A DNA stretch of 48,392 bases from Sphingomonas sp. S-NIH.Pt15_0812 (lineage in GTDB: Bacteria; Pseudomonadota; Alphaproteobacteria; Sphingomonadales; Sphingomonadaceae). Position 1 is the stretch's first letter. Each line of letters opens with the position of its first letter. Positions 20,046 to 28,221 of the stretch are shown here, in pieces. Position numbers and translations under genes: made by a program. The notes beneath the pieces are model-generated. The model made no database searches and was not told the origin of the DNA. It saw only the letters and a list, made by a program, of their open reading frames with translations. Location of the stretch: contig NZ_QLJH01000025.1 of assembly GCF_003951315.1 (NCBI RefSeq), positions 1 to 48,392 of the forward strand. Direction: 5' to 3'.

Positions 20046-20633
20046 TTATCCTTCCGCCTGGAGGAGCGCCTCGGCATGATGCCGACGGCACAGGGCGACA
20101 TAGCGGTCGTTGCCGCCGATCTCGGTCTGCGATCCCTGCACGACCGGCGCACCCTCCGCGTCGACGCGCAGGTTCATCGTCGCCTTGCGGCCGCAGACGC
20201 AGACCGACTTGATCTCGGTCAGCTCGTCCGCCAGCGCCAGCAGCCGTGCCGATCCCTCGAACAGCACGCCCTGGAAATCGGTGCGCAGGCCATAGGCCAG
20301 CACCGGCACGCCCAGCCGGTCGCAGACGCGCGCGAGCTGGTCGACCTGTCCGCCGCTCAGGAACTGCGCCTCGTCGACCAGCACGCAGGACAGGGGCGTC
20401 TCGGCATGGCGGTCGTCGATACAGGCATAGAGGTCGGTGGCGGGGCCGAAGGGCGTGGCCGGCGCGGTCAGGCCGATGCGCGACGCGATCGTCCCCGCCT
20501 CGAACCGGTCGTCGATCGCGGCGGTGAACAGCATCGTCGCCATGCCGCGCTCGCGATAGTTGAAGTCGGCCTGCAACAGGTTGGTCGACTTGCCCGCGTT
20601 CATCGACGCATAATAGAAATAGAGCTTGGCCAT
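20046..20633 (-). CDS. tdk: Thymidine kinase
   Basis: A 195-residue type II thymidine kinase, phosphorylating thymidine for salvage. P-loop ASMNAGKST at about 9-17, the DEAQF motif, a lasso region with the zinc ligands CVCGRK and CRRHH, and the substrate-site segment TEIGGNDRYVALCRRHH all fit. It is the first gene of the tdk-truB-rpsO-pnp run, a position more often occupied by rbfA, so the linkage is unusual. Confidence 0.96.
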   Translation of the reverse strand: MAKLYFYYASMNAGKSTNLLQADFNYRERGMATMLFTAAIDDRFEAGTIASRIGLTAPATPFGPATDLYACIDDRHAETPLSCVLVDEAQFLSGGQVDQLARVCDRLGVPVLAYGLRTDFQGVLFEGSARLLALADELTEIKSVCVCGRKATMNLRVDAEGAPVVQGSQTEIGGNDRYVALCRRHHAEALLQAEG

Positions 20634-20682
20634 CGCCGCCCCGTTACCAGCTTGTGCCGCCGGCGGAAGGCCCGTTCGAAGC

Positions 20683-21114
20683 CTAGGCCGCGACCAGCTG
20701 CTCGGCGGTGGCGTCGGCCAGGCTGGTCCCGTCCAGGATGCGCGCGGTCTCGTCGCGCACCCGCGCCATCGCCTGGCGGATCGCGCAGGCCGCCTCGTCC
20801 TTGCAGTCGGTGCAGCGGCGATAGGCGGTGCGGCTGACGCAGGGGACCAGCGCCAGCGGCCCCTCGATCGTGCGGATGATGTCGCCCAGCGAGATCAGGT
20901 GCGCCGGCCGGGCCAGCAGATAGCCGCCATGCTTGCCGCGATGGCTCAGCACCAGCCCCGCCTCGCGCAGGTCGGCCAGGATCAGTTCCAGGAACTTGCG
21001 CGGCACGTTCGCTTCCGCCGCGATCCGCGTCATCGGGATCGGCGCGCTGCCCACCGGGGCGGTGGCCAAGAACAGCAGGGAGCGCAGGGCGTAACGGGAA
21101 CGCTGGGTCAACAT
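20683..21114 (-). CDS. Rrf2-family transcriptional regulator
   Basis: A 143-residue winged-helix regulator beginning MLTQRSRYALRSLLFLA, with the recognition region VPRKFLELILADLREAGLVLSHRGKHGGYLL. Three family cysteines lie in CVSRTAYRRCTDCKDEAAC (four in total there), suggesting an iron-sulphur cluster as in IscR, NsrR or RirA. The start is ATG 21114; the longer reading frame upstream runs into the tmRNA gene on the other strand and is not coding. No isc, suf or nitric oxide genes are adjacent, so the regulon cannot be guessed. It is divergent from ssrA. Confidence 0.92.
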   Translation of the reverse strand: MLTQRSRYALRSLLFLATAPVGSAPIPMTRIAAEANVPRKFLELILADLREAGLVLSHRGKHGGYLLARPAHLISLGDIIRTIEGPLALVPCVSRTAYRRCTDCKDEAACAIRQAMARVRDETARILDGTSLADATAEQLVAA

Positions 21115-21199
21115 GATGCGGGTCGATATGGTCCTGATTTGTGGCGAGCGAAAGGCGTTTGCATGTGCCCGCGCACGCCCTATATCGGTCGGTGCCGGC

Positions 21200-21490
21200 T
21201 TTGGCCGGCTATGGCGATAAATCGCGGCGTAGAATAGATGCAGCGGACCCGGGGGCGGTACCCGGCGGCTCCACCATTCGGGCCGGTCGACCATGGCTTT
21301 CAGCCATGGCTCGGGCGACCGGAATGACGGGGCCGAACTAGGATCGACGTGTATTGAAAGGCGCTGTTTTCGCTCGGAATGGGACCACCGCAACGGCCCA
21401 TTACACAAGTGCCAACGATAACGAAGCACTCGCGATTGCGGCGTAACTGAGGGCCTCACGGCCTGACGTTACACCAAAATAGCGCGGTCG
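21200..21490 (+). ncRNA. ssrA: Two-piece (permuted) tmRNA
   Basis: The acceptor piece comes first and ends in ...CGGCGGCTCCACCA with CCA at 21274-21276. After a removed spacer (21277-21328) the coding piece starts at 21329 with GGGGCCGAACTAGGATCGACG, the usual tmRNA 5' sequence. GGGGCCG pairs with CGGCTCC to rebuild the acceptor stem. A T-arm-like hairpin CCGGG/CCCGG is present at about 21248-21265. The tag frame is 21411-21446 and encodes ANDNEALAIAA followed by TAA. tmRNA frees stalled ribosomes and tags the product for proteolysis. The outer ends (about 21200 and 21490) are estimates. Permutation is known for alphaproteobacteria. Confidence 0.93.
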
Positions 21491-21639
21491 GACCCCACCG
21501 GGCAACAGAAGGGGATTCCAGCGGCAACCGGGAGGGCCGGGCAACAGAACCTCCCGGACCTTATCCCTTTCGAACGATACGGGTCCCGCGACGTAAAGAC
21601 GTCGTGTCGGCGGCCGAGGACGCTTCCTATTCCCTTCCA

Positions 21640-21743
21640 GTTCCCCGGCGAAGGCCGGGGCCCAGTTGGGAAGGTGGAGGTAACGGAGCGATACGCGTCG
21701 TCCCCTATGTCCCCCAACTGGGCCCCGGCCTTCGCCGGGGAAC
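21640..21743. repeat. Perfect 31-bp inverted repeat, REP-like
   Basis: The arm at 21640-21670 is the exact reverse complement of 21713-21743, separated by 42 bp. Each arm itself contains a short palindrome (CCCCGGC-GAAG-GCCGGGG). It lies between the ends of ssrA (+) and the secretion adaptor gene (-). A related core (TTCCCCGGCAAAGGCCGGGG) occurs at 46648-46667. The layout resembles paired REP units of the BIME kind; it may also terminate transcription from both sides. Confidence 0.9.
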
Positions 21744-21773
21744 GAAGAGTGCGGGAACGGCTGCCCCTTCCCC

Positions 21774-23141
21774 TCAATGCTCCCGGAACGACGACCAGAA
21801 GGCCCCGACCAGCGGCTCCAGCGCGTAATCGAGCGCGGTGCGCTTGCGCAGGGGGACCAGCACCTGGACCGGCATCCCCGCGCGCAATTTGAAATCGCGG
21901 CCCCGCACGACGTTCAGGCGGCGGAGCTGGTCGCGCGGCACCGTGACCTCGGCGGTGAAATAGCCCGCGCCGGTCTTCTCGTCGGTCACCGCATCGGCGG
22001 ACAGGCGCGTGATCGTCCCCGTCAGGTCGGGCAGGGTCCGGTCGTGCAGGCTGGGGAACTTGACCAGCGCGCGTTGCCCGGTGTGCAGGTCGTCCGCATC
22101 GTCCAGCCCGATCCGCGCCTGGATGCGCAGCGGCACGCGTTCGGGCACGATGCTCATCAGCGTCTGGCCCGGTGCGATCACGCCGCCGCGCGTGAAGACG
22201 GTCAGGCCGATCACCGCCCCCGTCGCCGGCGCGCGGATGTCGGTGCGGGCAAGCTGGTCGCGCGCCGCCGCCAATTTGGGGAGCAGGTCGCCCAGCCGCG
22301 TATCGACGTCGCGCAGATCGGCGGCGGTCCGCTCGCGGAAGCTGCGTTCCGCCTCCAGCGCACCGATCTCGCTCTCGCGCGCCGCCTCGCGCGTCTGGGC
22401 GACGCTGGCGGCATATTGGCCGCGCTGTCCCATCAATTCGGCGCGCAGCCGCTCCAGCTCGCGCAACCGCGTCTGCGAGACGAAGCCCTTTTCCGCCACC
22501 GGCCGCAGCGCCGCCAGTTGCTGGTCGACCAGCCGCAACTGTTCCTCGGCGGAGGTCACCTGCGTGCCATAGCCGCGCCCCTGTTGCGCCGACTGCGCCA
22601 CCCGCTGGCCGAGCGCGCCGCGCTGCGCCGACAGCGTGGCGCGCCGCGCGTCCAGTTCGCTCTGCTGCAGCTTCAGCGCCAGCGCCGCCGCCGGCCGGTC
22701 CTCCGCCGGCAGCGCGGCGAACTCGCGCGGCGGAGCGAGGCGGGCCGCGCCCATCTGCTCCGCCTCCAGCCGGGCGCGCTGCGCCAGCAGCCGGACCGCC
22801 TGCGCCGCCAGCGCGCGCTCCTGCGCCCGCACATCGGCGGCGACCAGGCGGATCAGCAACTGCCCGCGCCGGACCCTCTGCCCCTCGCGCACCAGCAGGT
22901 CGCCGACCACCCCGCCCTCGCGATGCTGCACCGCCTGGCGCTGGCCCGACACTTCGAGCACGCCCGAGGCATAGGCCGCCGCATCGAGCCGCGCGATCGC
23001 CGCCCAGCCCAGGAACAGCACGAAGAACAACGCCGCGACGATCAGCCCGACCCGGATGTCGTGCGCCGGATCGCCCAGCGCGGCGATCGCCGGATTCCGG
23101 CGTGCGCCCTCCTCGGGTGCCAAGACCAGCGGCGCGCTCAT
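21774..23141 (-). CDS. Type I secretion membrane-fusion protein (HlyD family)
   Basis: A 455-residue periplasmic adaptor: a short cytoplasmic N-terminus, one membrane helix at about 31-51, a lipoyl half-motif (GEVSGQRQAVQHREGG region), a long coiled-coil hairpin of about 230 residues and a C-terminal beta-barrel (DFKLRAGMPVQVLVPL, then hydrophobic end). It belongs to the PrtE/HlyD group that joins an inner-membrane ABC exporter to a TolC-like outer membrane channel. ATG 23141 overlaps the stop of the ABC gene. No TolC homologue is in the window. Confidence 0.94.
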   Translation of the reverse strand: MSAPLVLAPEEGARRNPAIAALGDPAHDIRVGLIVAALFFVLFLGWAAIARLDAAAYASGVLEVSGQRQAVQHREGGVVGDLLVREGQRVRRGQLLIRLVAADVRAQERALAAQAVRLLAQRARLEAEQMGAARLAPPREFAALPAEDRPAAALALKLQQSELDARRATLSAQRGALGQRVAQSAQQGRGYGTQVTSAEEQLRLVDQQLAALRPVAEKGFVSQTRLRELERLRAELMGQRGQYAASVAQTREAARESEIGALEAERSFRERTAADLRDVDTRLGDLLPKLAAARDQLARTDIRAPATGAVIGLTVFTRGGVIAPGQTLMSIVPERVPLRIQARIGLDDADDLHTGQRALVKFPSLHDRTLPDLTGTITRLSADAVTDEKTGAGYFTAEVTVPRDQLRRLNVVRGRDFKLRAGMPVQVLVPLRKRTALDYALEPLVGAFWSSFREH

Positions 23142-24907
23142 GCCGCGCCCCCCTTGGCGACGACGCCGGTGCCGGGTGGCGTCATCCGCCGCACGCCCGG
23201 CGGCGCGATCTTCGACAGCACCTCGTCCCGCGGGCCGAACAGCTCCGCCCGTCCGTCGCGCAGCACCAGGATCTTGTCGACCACCGGCAACACGCCCGAT
23301 TTGTGCGAGACGATCAGGATCGTCTTGCCCGCCGCCTTCCATCGCCCGATCGCCGCGTTGAGCGCCGCATCGCCCTCGGCATCCAGATGCGCATTGGGTT
23401 CGTCGAGGATGTAGAGCGCCGGATCGCCATAGACCGCCCGCGCCAGCGCGATCCGTTGCGCCTGCCCGGCCGACACGCCGCGCCCGCCCAGGCCCAGCCG
23501 GTGGTCGAAGCCGCCGGGCAGCCGCAGGATCAGGTCCTGTGCGCCGACCATCTCCGCCGCCGCCACCACCTGCGCATCGATCGCGGCGCGATCGGCCGCC
23601 CCTTCCGTGTCGAAGCGGGCGATATTCTCCTTGATGGTTCCCTCGAACAGCACCGAATCCTGCGGCAGATAGCCGATATGCCGGGCCAGTCGCTCAGGCT
23701 CCCAGTCGTTCAGGTCGGCCGAATCGATGCGGACATGCCCCCGGTCGATCGGCAGCGCGCCCGCGATCGCGCGGACCAGCGTCGACTTGCCGGCGCCCGA
23801 GGGGCCGACGATCGCCACCACCTCGCCCGGCGCGACCGCGAAGGACACGGCGTTGAGCAGCGTCGCGTCGCGCGTGGCGTTGAGCAGGGTCACCCCCTCC
23901 AGCCTCAGGCTGCCGCGCGGCGGCGGCAATTGGGTGACGTCGGCCGCGAGCGGCGCACCGGCGAGCAGCGCATCCAGGCCGCGATAGCTGGCATGGGCCT
24001 GGGCGATCCCCTTCCAATTGCCGATCAGCAGCTCGATCGGGGCCAGCGCCCGCGCGATCAGGAAGGAGGAGGCGAAGATCGCGCCGCCCGAGATCTTGTT
24101 GTCCACCGCCAGCAGCGCGCCCAGCCCCAGCGCCAGCGATTGCAGCGCCAACCGCACGAACTTGGTCGCGGTGAAATAGCCGCCCGCGCGGAACCCCGCC
24201 TCGGTCTGCGCGACCAGCATCGCCTCGCGCTGGCGGACCTGGCGGGCGACCAGCGCGCGGCGCATCCCCAGGGCGCGCACGCTCTCCGCCGCCGCCAGCA
24301 TCGCGTCCTGCGCGGCATAGGTGCGGGTCGCCACCTCCTGCGCACGGGCCATGCTCCCGCGCGTCGCCACCTCGTTGCGCCAGGCGATGGCCGGCAGGAT
24401 CGCCCCGCCGACCAGCGCGACCAGCCCGATCCACGGATGGACCAGGAAGCAGACGAGCACATAGATGGGCGTCCAGGGCGCATCGAACAGCGCCAGCATC
24501 CCCGGCCCGGTCAGCACGCCGCGCATCGCGTCGAACTCGCGCATCGCCGCCCGCGCGGCCGGCGCCTCGGGCCGCGCCATGGTCGCGTCGAGCAGCAGCG
24601 GCGCGAGGTCCGCATCCAGCCGGATGCCCGCGCGCACCAGCAGCCGGCTGCGCACCCGGTCGAGCAGCGCCAGGCAGGCGAGCGCGAACAACAGGATCAG
24701 GGTCAGGAAGCCGAGCGTCTGCACCCCTTGCGTCGGCACCACCCGGTCATAGACCTGGAGCATGTAGAGCGTCGGCACGATGTAGAGCAGGTTGACGAGC
24801 GCGCTGAACCCGGCCGCGCCGAGCAGGTGGCGGCGGCACCGCTCCAGCGCGGCGCGCATCGGTCCCTGCGGCAGATGGAGCCCCCCGGGCCCGCTGGTCC
24901 TACGCAT
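23138..24907 (-). CDS. Type I secretion ABC exporter (PrtD-like)
   Basis: A 589-residue half transporter: an N-terminal membrane domain with about six helices (to about residue 310), then an ATPase domain with Walker A GPSGAGKST, signature VSAGQAQRIALARA, Walker B ALYILDEP and the switch His in IVSHK. No C39 peptidase or C39-like domain precedes it, which matches exporters of proteases and lipases whose signal is C-terminal and uncleaved. ATG 24907 is preferred over GTG 24913, because GAAGG is 6 nt from the ATG. It is coupled to the fusion protein downstream. Confidence 0.95.
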   Translation of the reverse strand: MRRTSGPGGLHLPQGPMRAALERCRRHLLGAAGFSALVNLLYIVPTLYMLQVYDRVVPTQGVQTLGFLTLILLFALACLALLDRVRSRLLVRAGIRLDADLAPLLLDATMARPEAPAARAAMREFDAMRGVLTGPGMLALFDAPWTPIYVLVCFLVHPWIGLVALVGGAILPAIAWRNEVATRGSMARAQEVATRTYAAQDAMLAAAESVRALGMRRALVARQVRQREAMLVAQTEAGFRAGGYFTATKFVRLALQSLALGLGALLAVDNKISGGAIFASSFLIARALAPIELLIGNWKGIAQAHASYRGLDALLAGAPLAADVTQLPPPRGSLRLEGVTLLNATRDATLLNAVSFAVAPGEVVAIVGPSGAGKSTLVRAIAGALPIDRGHVRIDSADLNDWEPERLARHIGYLPQDSVLFEGTIKENIARFDTEGAADRAAIDAQVVAAAEMVGAQDLILRLPGGFDHRLGLGGRGVSAGQAQRIALARAVYGDPALYILDEPNAHLDAEGDAALNAAIGRWKAAGKTILIVSHKSGVLPVVDKILVLRDGRAELFGPRDEVLSKIAPPGVRRMTPPGTGVVAKGGAA

Positions 24908-25016
24908 ACCCACCCTTCACGTCGCCGCCGCCCGGTTCGCGACCGACCGGGCGGGAACTCCTTACTATCGCCGATCGCGTCGGATCGCCATTCGCCCGGC
25001 CATTGTCGGGAACACC

Positions 25017-25080
25017 GCACCACCCCGGCCTCCGCAGGGGTGGTGCGACCGGTTTCGCGACGACCTCCCCAGCGGGGAGG
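25017..25080 (-). terminator. Two hairpins between nuclease and exporter genes
   Basis: GCACCACCCC/GGGGTGGTGC (25017-25026 with 25037-25046, 10-bp stem) and CCTCCCC/GGGGAGG (25064-25080, 7-bp stem, 3-nt loop) lie just past the stop of the gene at 25099-27891. Neither has a T run. They could attenuate readthrough into the exporter genes and so set the cargo-to-exporter ratio. Confidence 0.55.
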
Positions 25081-25098
25081 AACGACGTTGCCGTCAAC

Positions 25099-27891
25099 TC
25101 AGGCCAGGTGCATCCCGTCCGCCAGCGTCGGCATGAAGCCCCAGCCGCCATGATGCGCGAAGCCCAGATCGTGGGTCGGGTCGTCAAAGGCCCGGACCGT
25201 CTCGACCTGCGCCACCGCCTCGGCATCGGCGGATGGCTTGGCGCCGAAATCGAACAGCGCCAGTTGCGGATCATGGTCGGTCGGCCGGTCGCCGCTGAAC
25301 TGCGAGTTCAGGTGGACCGCGTCATATTGCGCCTTGGCCAGCAGCCCGCCGGTGACCAGGATATGGTCCAGCGCCTGCGCATTGCCGTCGAACAGATAGC
25401 TGTAGCGTTCCTCGGGCGCGAGCAGCGCGGTCGCCAGGTCGGTCAGCACCCCGCCCTTGGCCGGGTCGGTCAGCTGGGTCTGCGCATCCTCCCAGGCGAA
25501 GCCGTTCCAGTCGCCCAGCACCGCGATGTTGAGCTTGGGATCGTCGGCCAGATGCTCCTGGATCCACGCCTTCACGCCCGCCGCCTGTGCGGTGCGGGCC
25601 GCGTCGCCGGCATCGGCGGGCGGCTGGGTCGCGCCCCAGAGCGGGTCGCTGCCGCCGCGCGAGGTCAGGTGGACGTTGATCGCGGTGATCGTCTCGGCCC
25701 CGAACTGGAACTGCGCGACCAGTGGCTTGCGGCTGTTGTTATAGGCGGAGCCGGTGATCAGCTCGGCGCTGCCCTCGACATAGCTGACCCGGTCGAGATT
25801 ATAGAGATAGCCGCCCCGGATATTGCCGTTCGGCTCGCCACCGGTCGAATTGGCGGTGGTCGGCGCGATCTCGACATAGCCGTAGCGGCCGCCATTGATC
25901 TTGGCGATCGCGTCGATCAGCCCCTGCGCGGTCTGCGCGCCCGACAGCGTGCCGCCCGACTGCGCGCCGTTCGCGTCCTGGATCTCCTGCACCGCCAGGA
26001 TGTCGGGCGCGCGCAGGTTGTAGACGATGTCCGCCGCCAGCACGTCGTACTTGTTGTCCGACGCGTCGAGATTCTCGACATTATAGGTGGCGAGCGACAG
26101 ATGCGTGGCGTCGCCGGCCAGCGCCGTCACCTCCTTCTGGAGCGTCACGTCCCGGGTCACCGTCACCGCCTCGGTCACGATCACCTCGTAACGGGCGGCG
26201 GCATAGTTGACGATGCCGGTGACGCTGCTCAGGTGGTCGCCGACCGAATAATTGGGGGTGAACCCATCATAGATGGCAGCCTTGCCCTGGAGCTGGATCT
26301 TCTCCGGATTGAAGTCGTCCTTGGCGATCGTGATGCCGCCGCGATCGTTGACCCCGGTCGCGCCCTCGCCGCCAGAGGCGACCACATCGGTCTCCTTGTA
26401 GCTGTCGCTGGTGGTGTTGGAGACGACGAGCGGATTGTCGATCGTGACGCGCATCCCCTCCAGCGATTCCCAGAAGTCGATGCCGTCGGTGGTCGGGTCG
26501 TAGCTCTTCAGCCCGTCATCGTCGATCACGCCGGTCGGCGGGGTCAGCCCGCCCTTGCCGATCAGCACTGCGTCGGGCAGCGCCTGGTCCCAGCCCTCCA
26601 GCGTCACGGTCGGCGCGCTGATCTGGGTGACGGTCAGGCCGCCGGTGCCGGCGCGATATTCGCTGACCGCGCCCTGCACGCTCACCGCATCGCCGACCAG
26701 GAAATCCGGCGCACTGTTGGTGTAGACGAAGATCGCGTCGGAGGTGCGCGCATTGCCGTCGCCCAGATCCTGCAGATAGAAGCCGTTGCCGTCGACCGCG
26801 GTGACGACGCCGCGCGTCACCACCGTCTGCCCGACATAGGCGGAGGCATGGCCCTCGCCCTGGATCTGGCCGATCTTCAGCGGCAGGATATCGTCGTTCA
26901 GGATCGTGCCGGTCGCCTTGGCCCGGTCGATCGTAGCACCGCCGGTCGCGTTCGACAGGGTGATGGAGAAGCTTTCGTTCGGCTCCGGCAGGCGATCGCC
27001 GAGCACGGGCAGCGAGATGGTCGCGCTGGTCTGGCCATCGGCGAAGCGCACGGTGCCGGTCAGCGCCATCGCGGCGAAGTCGCCCGCATCCGCGCCGCCC
27101 TCGCCGCCCGGCAGCGTGATCGCGTAAGCCGCCTCGACCGCCCCGCTCGCCCCGCCGACGCGGGTGACGGTGAAGTCGATCAGGTGCGTGCCCGCATCGC
27201 CCTCGACCACCGAGGCGTCGGCGATGCTGAGCGTGCCCGGCAAGGCTGCGCCGCCGCCGCTGGTGGTCACGCGGATATCGTCGATGCCGATCCATTCGTC
27301 GGTGCCGGCGGCGTTGGTGGTGACGATGCGGACCTGCAGCGTCGCGGCGTTGTTGGCATCGTCGGGCAGCACGACCGTGACCGGCGTCACCAGGCCCGGC
27401 GCGCTTTGCGGCGCGCTGGCATCGGCGACATAGCCGTTCGGCACGTTCGCCCAGGCGCCGCTGTCGCTCAGGCGATATTGCACCGCGATCGGCTGCACCG
27501 AGTCGTTGGCGCTGTTGTCCAGGTCGCGCAGGTTGAACGAGACGGTCACGCCCTGCCGGCCGGTGGCATCCAGGTAGAGCGCCAGATAGGGCGCGTCCGC
27601 CGTGCCCGATCCCTTGATCGCGACGGTTGGATTGCTGATCTCGAATTCGGCGACGCCACCGGTCGAGAAGGTGTCGGGCCGGGTCTGGTTGGCGTTGACG
27701 TCGGCTTCCGGTCTGGGATCGAGCGTGATCGTGCGCGGATCGATCCCCGCCCTGGAGGTCGAATCGTCGCGGCCCAGAAAGCCCATGATCGACGGCACGT
27801 TCGACCAGTCGTCGTTGCTGCGGATCAGGCTGGTGTTCGACCAGTCCTGAAACAGGTCGCCGCCGGCCAAATTCCAGTAATTCGTGCTCAC
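25099..27891 (-). CDS. Secreted Calx-beta / endonuclease-exonuclease-phosphatase protein
   Basis: A 930-residue protein. An N-terminal region of about 220 residues is of unknown fold. A Calx-beta domain (SIADASVVEGDAGT to GTILNDD) and an OB-like segment (GVVTAVDGNGFYLQDLGDG), as in NucH/ExeM extracellular nucleases, follow. The EEP catalytic domain runs from about residue 598, with ATYNVENL, Glu in VQEIQD, NVHLTSRGG, LGDWNGF, DHILVT and the final His in TDHDPQ. There is no signal peptide at the N-terminus (VSTNYWNLAGG), yet the composition is extracellular-like, and type I exporter genes follow downstream. It is therefore probably exported through its C-terminus. GTG 27891 is preferred to GTG 27897 by spacing from AGGGGGG. 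The substrate could be DNA or a phosphoester. Confidence 0.87.
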   Translation of the reverse strand: MSTNYWNLAGGDLFQDWSNTSLIRSNDDWSNVPSIMGFLGRDDSTSRAGIDPRTITLDPRPEADVNANQTRPDTFSTGGVAEFEISNPTVAIKGSGTADAPYLALYLDATGRQGVTVSFNLRDLDNSANDSVQPIAVQYRLSDSGAWANVPNGYVADASAPQSAPGLVTPVTVVLPDDANNAATLQVRIVTTNAAGTDEWIGIDDIRVTTSGGGAALPGTLSIADASVVEGDAGTHLIDFTVTRVGGASGAVEAAYAITLPGGEGGADAGDFAAMALTGTVRFADGQTSATISLPVLGDRLPEPNESFSITLSNATGGATIDRAKATGTILNDDILPLKIGQIQGEGHASAYVGQTVVTRGVVTAVDGNGFYLQDLGDGNARTSDAIFVYTNSAPDFLVGDAVSVQGAVSEYRAGTGGLTVTQISAPTVTLEGWDQALPDAVLIGKGGLTPPTGVIDDDGLKSYDPTTDGIDFWESLEGMRVTIDNPLVVSNTTSDSYKETDVVASGGEGATGVNDRGGITIAKDDFNPEKIQLQGKAAIYDGFTPNYSVGDHLSSVTGIVNYAAARYEVIVTEAVTVTRDVTLQKEVTALAGDATHLSLATYNVENLDASDNKYDVLAADIVYNLRAPDILAVQEIQDANGAQSGGTLSGAQTAQGLIDAIAKINGGRYGYVEIAPTTANSTGGEPNGNIRGGYLYNLDRVSYVEGSAELITGSAYNNSRKPLVAQFQFGAETITAINVHLTSRGGSDPLWGATQPPADAGDAARTAQAAGVKAWIQEHLADDPKLNIAVLGDWNGFAWEDAQTQLTDPAKGGVLTDLATALLAPEERYSYLFDGNAQALDHILVTGGLLAKAQYDAVHLNSQFSGDRPTDHDPQLALFDFGAKPSADAEAVAQVETVRAFDDPTHDLGFAHHGGWGFMPTLADGMHLA

Positions 27892-28221
27892 GCCCACTAC
27901 CCCCCTGTCGCCATGGTCCGCCCCGGCACTCCCCCGGACGGCGGATGGACGCCGCTCGACGTCCCTAACAGGTCGTTAATCTGCCCATGTGACAGAGCCG
28001 TGGCAAATCCTCATGACACCCGACATGACGATTTTCGATTCGACCGTTTTTCAGGGACATGACATTGGAATCGATGGCACTGGCGGCCCCTGTCCCAAAA
28101 TGACGCAGATGTCATGGCAGCGGACATGTTTACCCGCAAAGGGCCTGCCGTAACGTCTTGGGACTGCAACATGGCGCTGGCAACGAAAGGGCCAGCATCG
28201 ATCCATAAGGGGGATATCCTA
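27892..28221. promoter_or_regulatory. Divergent promoter region between nuclease and PEP-CTERM genes
   Basis: 330 bp with no credible gene. It is locally less GC-rich and contains several copies of ATGAC or its complement (about 28012, 28024, 28059, 28100 and, inverted, 28111). One pair forms the interrupted palindrome ATGAC-N6-GTCAT at 28100-28115. These could be operator half-sites. Specific -35/-10 elements are not assignable with confidence. Confidence 0.45.

Noticed and set aside
21141..21341. 66-codon + strand ORF in front of ssrA
   Set aside because: It lies across the acceptor piece and spacer of the tmRNA gene and has no ribosome site.
25003..28062. A 1019-codon open frame on the + strand opposite the secreted nuclease gene
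   Set aside because: The - strand frame has clear Calx-beta and EEP motifs; the + frame is its shadow, and it also runs through the divergent promoter region.
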